Shown piece by piece: positions 7,401-12,735 of a DNA stretch of 12,735 nucleotides. This DNA comes from an uncultured Gemmatimonadota bacterium (GTDB lineage Bacteria > Gemmatimonadota > Gemmatimonadetes > Longimicrobiales > Gaopeijiaceae): positions 1 to 12,735 of the forward strand of contig CAKZOQ010000140.1 in NCBI GenBank assembly GCA_937136445.1. Reading direction: 5' to 3'. Position 1 is the stretch's first letter. Each line of letters begins with the position of its first letter. The notes beneath the pieces are model-generated. The model had not been told where the DNA came from. It ran no database searches and saw nothing but the letters and a program-made list of their open reading frames with translations. The position numbers were made by a program, and so were the translations under genes.

Positions 7401-9143
7401 GACAGCTACCGGAAGGCCGGGGAGATGGGGGCCAACGTCCTCACCCACCTCCTGGGGCAGACGGTGGACGAAGTGGCGGAGAAGATCGCCATCTACCGCG
7501 AGGCCCGGGCGGAGGCTGGATTCGATCCGGAGACGGGGATCATCACCCTCATGCTCCATACCTTCGTGGGCCAGGACGATGAGGAAGTGCGGGAGATCGT
7601 CCGCCAACCCATGAAGGACTACCTCGGCTCCTCCATGAAGCTGGTGCTGGGATACGCCTGGAGCTTCCCGGCCTTCAAGCGGCCCAAGGGCGGGGCCAAA
7701 CCGGAGGACGTGGACCTGGAGAGCCTCGCCCCCGAGGAAGAAGAAGCGATCCTGGAGTTCGCCTTCGAGCGCTACTTCGAGAACAGCGGGCTCTTCGGGA
7801 CCCCCGAGACCTGCCTGCGTCAGGTGGAGCGGTGCAAGGCCATCGGGGTCGATGAGATCGCCTGCCTCCTGGACTTCGGAGTGGACACCGACGAGGTGAT
7901 GGAGAGCCTCCCCTGGCTCAAGACGGTACGCGACGCGTCCAATAGACCCCCGGCGGCAGTCGGAACGGAGGAGGACCACTCGCTGGCGGCCCAGATCCAT
8001 CGCCACGGGGTCACGCACCTCCAGTGCACCCCCTCCATGGCCCGCCTCCTCCTGGCCGACGAGGACGCCCGGGAGGCGCTGGGAGACGTGGAGCACCTCA
8101 TGGTCGGTGGAGAGGCCCTCCCGCCGGCGCTGGCCCGGGAGCTCATGGAGGTCTCCGGCGCCACCCTCACGAACATGTATGGGCCCACCGAGACCACCAT
8201 CTGGTCGTCCACCTACCGCGTCCCGGCAGAGGTGGAGGAGATGCCCATCGGTCGACCCATCGCCAACACCCGGATGTACGTCCTGGACCCGAACCGGCAG
8301 CCCCTTCCGGCCGGCGTCCCCGGCGACCTGTACATCGCCGGTCCGGGGGTAACGCGTGGGTATCACCGCCGGCCTGAACTCACCGACGAGCGCTTCGTGC
8401 CGGATCCCTTCGACGGAGACGGGAGCCGGATGTACTGGACCGGGGACCTGGCGTCCTTCCGGACCGACGGCGTCCTGGACTTCCTCGGCCGCGTGGACCA
8501 TCAGGTGAAGATCCGCGGCTACCGCATCGAGCTCGGCGAGATCGAGGCCGCCCTGGAGGAGCGCTCCGACGTCCGCTCCGCTTCCGTCATCGTCCGGGAG
8601 GACCAGCCCGGCGACCAGCGCCTTGCCGCCTACGTCGTCGCCGCAGGAGCCGAACCCTCCACGGACGCCCTCCAGGCTCACCTTCGGGAGCTGCTCCCGC
8701 AGTACATGGTGCCGGGCACCTGGGTGATGCTCGAGCGGATGCCGCTCACCCCCAACGGGAAGATCGATCGGAACGCCCTGCCGGCGCCCCGGGAGGTCCA
8801 GCGTCCCGATCGGGACGAAGCCTACGTGGCCCCGGCCAACGAGCTGGAGACGACCATCGCCGAGGCCTGGCAAAGCACCCTGGGCGTGGAGCGGGTGGGC
8901 GTGGCGGAGAACTTCTTCGACATCGGGGGGCACTCCCTCCTCGTGGTCCAGCTCCACAGGAAGCTCTCCACGGCGATCCCCCAGAAGAGCATCTCCCTGG
9001 TGGACCTCTACCGCTTCCCCACCATTCGGGCCCTCACCGACCACCTCGGCAATGGCGACGGAGCGGCCGAGGCGGCGCAGAAGGGGGTGGACCGGGCGGA
9101 ACAACGGAAACGGGGGATGGCCCGGAGGCGCCGGGGCAACTGA
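4473..9143 (+). CDS. NRPS: formyltransferase / half-condensation / adenylation with embedded luciferase-like monooxygenase / carrier (F-C'-A(MOx)-T)
   Basis: 1556 residues. (1) Formyltransferase, about 1-190, with catalytic N94, H96 and D132 (NFHDGPLP; GVDEGD; same 38-residue N-to-D spacing as E. coli Fmt), plus an Fmt C-terminal-like part to about 300; it should use N10-formyl-THF. (2) About 320-542: a condensation domain C-lobe only (FWARRL at 332-337, then WYSDVIPLPLDL); no HHxxxDG. (3) Adenylation domain from 543: LKAGGAYVPLD, YTSGSTGRPKG (716-726), FDISVLELF (761-769). (4) Inserted at about 801-1152: an FMN luciferase-like monooxygenase of MupA/Atu3671 type (DFGLFMWGND; PERHFHAFGGPF; SPLHHPIRVAEEW). 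(5) Adenylation resumes at about 1169, with NMYGPTETT, and ends at NGKIDRNALP (K1430). (6) Carrier GGHSL, Ser1488. Pocket code D-I-L-Q-M-G-M-I-W, closest to glycine codes. No thioesterase; basic C-terminal tail. ATG 4473 has AGGA upstream; the ORF is open further upstream, but antisense to the hydrolase gene. Confidence 0.95.
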   Translation: MDTPHLRCYLIGADTLLMECGDVLLENDHDICGVVSSNPRVEGWAREHGLDLIPTEGDYGAAMAETEFDYLFAITHLGIIPEAVLELPRKGAVNFHDGPLPRYAGLNAPVWALLHGEKEYGITWHEMTAGVDEGDVLLQDRFELRDDETALSLNTKCMARALETFPDLVRQLATGQVSPSPQDLEERSYFGRYDRPHAASLVDWSASADEVDAFVRALSFGPYQNPVGSPTTQAVDGGEGPFVVSAVSVEDPEGSETPGQVVEVSDRGISVACGRGVVRITEGRSLAGEELTPAELAGRFGLTEGAQLLAADSELAGHLEETDQRLRRSEAFWARRLRSAEAPQVPTADDSREPTGAAGTVEIGLPSGFREAWGDRFEAAAVAGWAVYLARTGRRDAFTLGLSGAPEEARPAELAAWYSDVIPLPLDLQKVPSFEEVVDGVEAALEAARDKGTFLRDLLLREPGLPVGDELVERLLPVGVSVGGAVPPGALVWLELDDAAVALRWDSGRLAGDDAEAMASSLASCLEASLDDPTAEWTNLPLLTPAERRTVLEEWNDTAAPWDEGHCIHELFEAQVARTPEETAVVFRGRSLTYAELDRRANCLANRLRSEGVGPDTLVGVHVSRSTELLVATLGVLKAGGAYVPLDPDFPEERIAFMIEDSEAGVVVTEALGAAAVAGGTASLIRIDEDWEEIEAAGSDRPETPVGPRHLAYAIYTSGSTGRPKGVLVEHRNVSSFFTGMDGVIEHETPGVWMAVTSLSFDISVLELFWTLARGFTVVVHAEDDHGSEVAVDAAVAARPMDFGLFMWGNDDGPGPEKYRLMLEGARFFDENGFDSVWTPERHFHAFGGPFPNPSVTGAALATATTNLSIRSGSCVSPLHHPIRVAEEWAVVDNLSDGRVGLSFAAGWQPNDFILRPESFGKSKQVMMEQIDIVRKLWRGEPVEFESPTGEVVPVTTLPRPVQEELPFWVTTAGNPDSYRKAGEMGANVLTHLLGQTVDEVAEKIAIYREARAEAGFDPETGIITLMLHTFVGQDDEEVREIVRQPMKDYLGSSMKLVLGYAWSFPAFKRPKGGAKPEDVDLESLAPEEEEAILEFAFERYFENSGLFGTPETCLRQVERCKAIGVDEIACLLDFGVDTDEVMESLPWLKTVRDASNRPPAAVGTEEDHSLAAQIHRHGVTHLQCTPSMARLLLADEDAREALGDVEHLMVGGEALPPALARELMEVSGATLTNMYGPTETTIWSSTYRVPAEVEEMPIGRPIANTRMYVLDPNRQPLPAGVPGDLYIAGPGVTRGYHRRPELTDERFVPDPFDGDGSRMYWTGDLASFRTDGVLDFLGRVDHQVKIRGYRIELGEIEAALEERSDVRSASVIVREDQPGDQRLAAYVVAAGAEPSTDALQAHLRELLPQYMVPGTWVMLERMPLTPNGKIDRNALPAPREVQRPDRDEAYVAPANELETTIAEAWQSTLGVERVGVAENFFDIGGHSLLVVQLHRKLSTAIPQKSISLVDLYRFPTIRALTDHLGNGDGAAEAAQKGVDRAEQRKRGMARRRRGN

Positions 9144-9167
9144 GCGTCGGGCGACGGGCCGGAGGAA
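9144..9167. other. 24-bp gap between convergent NRPS genes
   Basis: The plus-strand NRPS stops with TGA at 9141-9143 and the minus-strand NRPS with TAG at 9168-9170. Only 24 bp separate them, with no room for two separate terminators. A CGTCG-GG-CGACG hairpin (9145-9156) is too short and has no T-run. Confidence 0.6.
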
Positions 9168-12100
9168 CTACCCCGCCTGACCGGCGCCGGATTCCGGGGC
9201 GGACAGGGCCCCCGGGCGGGATTGGGCCAGCCCCGAGAGCGTGTGGAAAAACAGGGAGCGCGGGTTGATCCGCCAACCGAGGCGGTCCTCGAGGAGCGAC
9301 GCGGCTCGGATCGCCAGCAGCGAGTGACCCCCGAGCTCGAAGAAGTTGTCGTTGCGGCCGACGCGATCCACCTCGAGGAGCTCGGACCAGATCGCGGCGA
9401 TGGAGGCCTCCACCTCGCCCGCCGGTTCCTCGAACCCTCGGGTGACCGTCGGGGTCAGGAGATCGGGGAGCGCCCCCCGGTCCACCTTTCCGTTGGGCGT
9501 GAGCGGGACCTCGTCGATCTCGCTGATGAGGCCCGGCACCATGTAGCGGGGCAAGCGGTCCCGTAGGAATCGACGAAGCTCCGTTCCCATCGTCCGCTGG
9601 CCATCCCGCCGCACGAAGAAGGCCACGAGTCGGGCCCCTCCCGCACCGACCTCCGAGACGGTCACCACCGACTGCTGAACGGCTTCGTGGCGGGCCAGGA
9701 CCGTTTCGATCTCCCCCAGCTCGATGCGGTACCCGTTCACCTTGACCTGGTTGTCGAAGCGGCCGCGGTGCTCCAGAAGTCCGTCGTGACGCCACCTCGC
9801 CCGGTCGCCGGTCCGGTAGAGCCGCCCCCCCTCCTTCAGGGACCCGGGCTGAGGCGGGTCGGCCGGGAACGGGTCGGGCGCGAAGGCCGCCTCCGTGAGT
9901 TCGGGGCGCCCCCGATATCCCCGGGCGAGCCCCGCACCACCGATCCACAGCTCGCCCTCACTGCCGCGGTGGAGCGGGCGACGGTGGGCGTCCAGCACGA
10001 AGACGCGGGTGTTGGCGATGGGCCGACCGATGGGCACCACGCCCTCTCCCGGTCCAGTGACCCGGTGGGCCGTGGACCAGATGGTGGTCTCGGTGGGCCC
10101 GTAGAGATTCCAGACCTCCTCGGCGCCTCCGAGAAGGGGTTCCACCAGCTCCGGAGGAAAGGCCTCTCCTCCGCAGAGCGCGAGCCGTAGAGGGCCCTCC
10201 CACCCGCTCTCCAGGAGGACCCTCCAGGTCGCAGGGGTGGCCTGGAGGACGTTGGCGCCGGACGCGTCCAGACGGTCCTGCAGCGCATCGCCATCCCAGA
10301 CGTCGTCTTCGTCGGCGATCTCCACCCGGCCTCCCTGCCACAGGGGAAGCCAGAGCTCGAGCTCCGAGATGTCGAAGGAGAGCGTCGTGGTTGCCAGGAC
10401 CACATCGTCCCGGCGCACCCCGGGCTCCCGCGCCATGGAGGCAAGGAAGTTGGCGAGCGCCGCGTGCTCGATCTCCACACCCTTCGGTCGGCCGGTGGAG
10501 CCGGAGGTGTAGCGCACGTACGCCAGCGTCGAGGCATCCGGCAGGCCGTCGCCACCGGAATCGTCGTCGCCCCCTTCCAGCGAGTCGAGCGAGACCGTGC
10601 GGCCGAGGACGTCCAACGCCGCCGAACCATCGTCCACCACGATCCGGCACCCCGCATCCTCCACCATGAACCCGATCCGGCTCTCCGGGAATTCGGGGTC
10701 CAGGGGCAGATAGGCGGCGCCCGATCTCCAGATGCCCAGGAGGGTGACGACGATGTCGGGGCTTCGGGGGAGGCAGACACCCACGACCTCCCCACGCTCC
10801 ACCCCCAGGCCCTGGAGTGCCGCGGCGACCATGCCGGACCGCTCCCAGAGACGCCCGTACGAGATGGCTTCCCGACCCTGGGTCAGGGCGATGGCCTCCG
10901 ACCGCTCGGAGGCGACCTCCGCGAGCCGGTGGACCACCGTCGACGCCGGCACAGGCGCCCGGGTCTCGTTCAGCGTATCGAGGAGGAGCGTACGCTCCTT
11001 CGGCGGCAGGAGGTCCACCTCCTCCAACGGCCGGTCGGGTTCGGCCACCAGGGCGGACACCGCCGCGTCCAGTCGGGCCGCCATGTCCGCCACCGTCGCC
11101 GCCGCGAAGAGATCCGTGGCGCCCTCCACCGTCACGCGCCAGCCACTGCCGGGTCCCCTGGATACCCGGACGGAGAGGTCCAGGAGCTCGGTGCCCTCGG
11201 TCATCGGGATCTCGACCGAAGGGCCTCCTCCGAAGTCCATCCGGCCCGGCGTCACGTCCGAGAAGAAGCCCACCTGGACGAGGGGGTGCCGGTCTACCGC
11301 ACGTGGGGGTCGAACCTCTTCCACCACCCGACCGAAGGGGTAGCGAGCCCGCTGTCGGGCGGCCTCCATCTCCGACGAAACCCGGCGGAGGAGGGTCCGG
11401 AAGGAATCGTCCGAACCCGGCGCGGTCCGGACCACCACACGGTTGTCGAGGCACCCTACCACTTCGGCTTCCTCCGTCGAGCCCGGCCGAACCAGGACGC
11501 CGATGGCCACCTCATCCTGTCCCGACAGGCGAGCCAGCAGAGCAAAGAGGGCGCCGAGCACCACCTCTTCGACTCCGTCCACACCGGCGTCATCCGCCAG
11601 GGCCCGGGCGTGGGTCACCGACTCCTCCGGCAGCGCGCGGACCTCCCGGCGCGACACGAGGCTCAACGAGGTCGGTCGGGAGAAGTCCGTCGGCAGATCC
11701 ATAGGCTCCGGAAGCGGCTTCAGGTACTCGGTCCACCAGGCCGCCGCCTCGCGAGCCTCACCCGAACCGAGCCAGTCCAGCCACCGTCCCACCACGGCGT
11801 CGTAGTCGCGGGCCGCCGCCGCGTCCCCTCCCTCCGTTCCGGTGTAGGCGTCCGAGAGATCCTGGAGCAGCCGCCGCACGGAGCGCCCGTCGGCGACGAG
11901 GCCGTGCGCCACGACGGCCACCATTGCGCCGCCGTCCCGGTGGGGCAGGAGGATCACGCGGAGGAGCGGGCCTTCCTCGAGGTCGAAGGGCTCCGCCGCC
12001 AGCGCGGCAAGCGTCTTCTGGGCCTCACCCTCCTCCACCGGCGCCTGGACCAGGAGCTCCGGACGGATGTCCTCCAGCCTCCGGACCCTCGGGCGACCGT

Positions 12101-12735
12101 CCTGCTCCGCGAAGACCGACCGAAGCACGGGGTGTTGCTCAGCCAGCAGAGCCGCGGCCTCGTCCAGCCGTCCGGGCTCGAGCGCCGCTGTCACCCGGAC
12201 CGACGCGACGCGGTGGTTCAGGGAGGTTCCGGGGAGCGCCCGCTCCACGAACCACAGCCCCTCCTGGAGGGGCGTGACATCCTCCCAGCGGCTCTCCCCG
12301 AGCGGCGCCTCCCCGCGCTCCTCGGCGCGGATGTCCCGGTCGAAGAGGTCCTCCAGGTCCGAGGACGCCCGCACCGAGGCAGGGGTCGCCAGACGCAGCC
12401 GTTCGGTGACCAGCTCCGGGTCGTCCAGGGCGTCTCGGAGCACACTGAGGAAGCTCGCGGCCATCCGATCCACCGTGGCGGGCTCGAAGGCCTGGGCATG
12501 GAAGTCCATCAGCCCCATGGCCTCACGCGCCCCGACCATCACCCCCAGGAGAACGTCCGTAGGAGCCACACCAAGATCGACGTGGACCTGCCGCATCTCC
12601 AGGTCCCCGATGGTCGACGGGCGATTCGAGATCTCCTGGAAGGTGAAGAGGCTGGAGAGGAAGGGGGCTCTGCCCTCCGTCCGTCGTCCCCCCATGACCT
12701 CGGCCACCACCCGGTCGAAAGGGACGTCCTGGTGG
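9168..12735 (-). CDS. NRPS, C-terminal portion: (C)-C*-A(Gly)-T, runs off right edge
   Basis: 1188 residues are visible; the frame is open at the right edge. The first residues, HQDVPFDRVVAEV, are a condensation-domain core motif, so the true start is upstream and the ATG at 12710 is internal. Residues 1 to about 120 are the end of one condensation domain. A linker of about 33 residues follows, then directly a second full-length condensation domain starting at TPLQEGLWF (about 154). It has EQHPVLRSVF, a degenerate active site HGLVADG (277-283, nucleotides 11886-11906), VVGCLDNRVVVRT and HPLVQVGFF. The adenylation domain follows, with SGAAYLPLDPEF, YTSGSTGRPKG, FDISELEL (787-794), NLYGPTETTIW and NGKVDRGALP. 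The pocket code D-I-L-Q-L-G-L-I-W equals the classical glycine code. A carrier domain (FFELGGHSLLAI, Ser1138) ends the protein about 50 residues later. There is no epimerase or thioesterase, so the chain must pass to another protein or be released in trans. Confidence 0.93.
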   Translation of the reverse strand, partial: HQDVPFDRVVAEVMGGRRTEGRAPFLSSLFTFQEISNRPSTIGDLEMRQVHVDLGVAPTDVLLGVMVGAREAMGLMDFHAQAFEPATVDRMAASFLSVLRDALDDPELVTERLRLATPASVRASSDLEDLFDRDIRAEERGEAPLGESRWEDVTPLQEGLWFVERALPGTSLNHRVASVRVTAALEPGRLDEAAALLAEQHPVLRSVFAEQDGRPRVRRLEDIRPELLVQAPVEEGEAQKTLAALAAEPFDLEEGPLLRVILLPHRDGGAMVAVVAHGLVADGRSVRRLLQDLSDAYTGTEGGDAAAARDYDAVVGRWLDWLGSGEAREAAAWWTEYLKPLPEPMDLPTDFSRPTSLSLVSRREVRALPEESVTHARALADDAGVDGVEEVVLGALFALLARLSGQDEVAIGVLVRPGSTEEAEVVGCLDNRVVVRTAPGSDDSFRTLLRRVSSEMEAARQRARYPFGRVVEEVRPPRAVDRHPLVQVGFFSDVTPGRMDFGGGPSVEIPMTEGTELLDLSVRVSRGPGSGWRVTVEGATDLFAAATVADMAARLDAAVSALVAEPDRPLEEVDLLPPKERTLLLDTLNETRAPVPASTVVHRLAEVASERSEAIALTQGREAISYGRLWERSGMVAAALQGLGVERGEVVGVCLPRSPDIVVTLLGIWRSGAAYLPLDPEFPESRIGFMVEDAGCRIVVDDGSAALDVLGRTVSLDSLEGGDDDSGGDGLPDASTLAYVRYTSGSTGRPKGVEIEHAALANFLASMAREPGVRRDDVVLATTTLSFDISELELWLPLWQGGRVEIADEDDVWDGDALQDRLDASGANVLQATPATWRVLLESGWEGPLRLALCGGEAFPPELVEPLLGGAEEVWNLYGPTETTIWSTAHRVTGPGEGVVPIGRPIANTRVFVLDAHRRPLHRGSEGELWIGGAGLARGYRGRPELTEAAFAPDPFPADPPQPGSLKEGGRLYRTGDRARWRHDGLLEHRGRFDNQVKVNGYRIELGEIETVLARHEAVQQSVVTVSEVGAGGARLVAFFVRRDGQRTMGTELRRFLRDRLPRYMVPGLISEIDEVPLTPNGKVDRGALPDLLTPTVTRGFEEPAGEVEASIAAIWSELLEVDRVGRNDNFFELGGHSLLAIRAASLLEDRLGWRINPRSLFFHTLSGLAQSRPGALSAPESGAGQAG

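Noticed and set aside
4452..9104. A 1550-codon open frame on the minus strand opposite the plus-strand NRPS
   Set aside because: Its translation is compositionally odd (rich in Gly, Val, His, Asp) with no recognisable domain, and it mirrors the codon pattern of the NRPS in a GC-rich genome. The opposite strand carries intact enzyme motifs throughout.
9145..9156. Hairpin CGTCG-GG-CGACG as a bidirectional terminator
   Set aside because: The 5-bp stem with a 2-base loop is too small, and no T-run follows on either strand.
12686..12710. Start codon at 12710 for the right-hand NRPS
   Set aside because: The in-frame codons to its right encode HQDVPFDR, a conserved internal condensation-domain motif, so the gene continues past the window edge.
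1..12735. CRISPR arrays, tRNA/rRNA genes, insertion sequences
   Set aside because: I found no regularly spaced direct repeats, no tRNA-like or rRNA-like sequence, and no transposase or terminal inverted repeats.

Overview
The window is uniformly very GC-rich, with GTG starts common, strong G/C bias at third codon positions and tightly packed genes. It looks like a biosynthetic (accessory) region of a high-GC bacterium. Gemmatimonadota or a similar soil or marine phylum is my guess from codon style and gene content; no marker gene proves it, and Actinomycetota or Myxococcota cannot be excluded.

Layout from left to right: (1) the 5' part of a membrane-anchored family-2 glycosyltransferase on the minus strand, running off the left edge. 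(2) A divergent VanZ-family membrane protein with an extracytoplasmic jelly-roll-like insert. (3) A minus-strand operon, read right to left, of two alpha/beta-hydrolase-fold proteins (GTGA overlap) followed by a Sfp/EntD-type phosphopantetheinyl transferase. The PPTase 3' end overlaps the 3' end of the VanZ gene by 51 bp. (4) A 324-bp divergent control region. (5) A large plus-strand NRPS of 1556 residues with the order formyltransferase, half condensation domain, adenylation domain interrupted by a luciferase-like monooxygenase, carrier protein. (6) Convergent with it and only 24 bp away, the C-terminal 1188 residues of a second NRPS on the minus strand, running off the right edge: end of a condensation domain, a second condensation domain with a broken catalytic motif, a glycine-type adenylation domain, and a carrier protein.

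How it may work (inference): the PPTase activates the carrier domains. The plus-strand NRPS loads an amino acid whose binding-pocket code looks like glycine, formylates it from N10-formyl-THF and oxidises it with the embedded FMN monooxygenase. The second NRPS adds another glycine. Neither NRPS has a terminal thioesterase, so release must happen elsewhere, by an upstream part of the right-hand gene, or with the unusual hydrolase pair. Both hydrolases have non-serine residues at the nucleophile elbow. The glycosyltransferase and VanZ genes suggest a cell-envelope or exopolysaccharide neighbourhood, but a functional link to the peptide is unproven.

The most unusual elements are the F / half-C / A-with-embedded-monooxygenase / T protein, the back-to-back C domains with HGLVADG in place of HHxxxDG, and the paired hydrolases with Arg and Cys at the nucleophile position.
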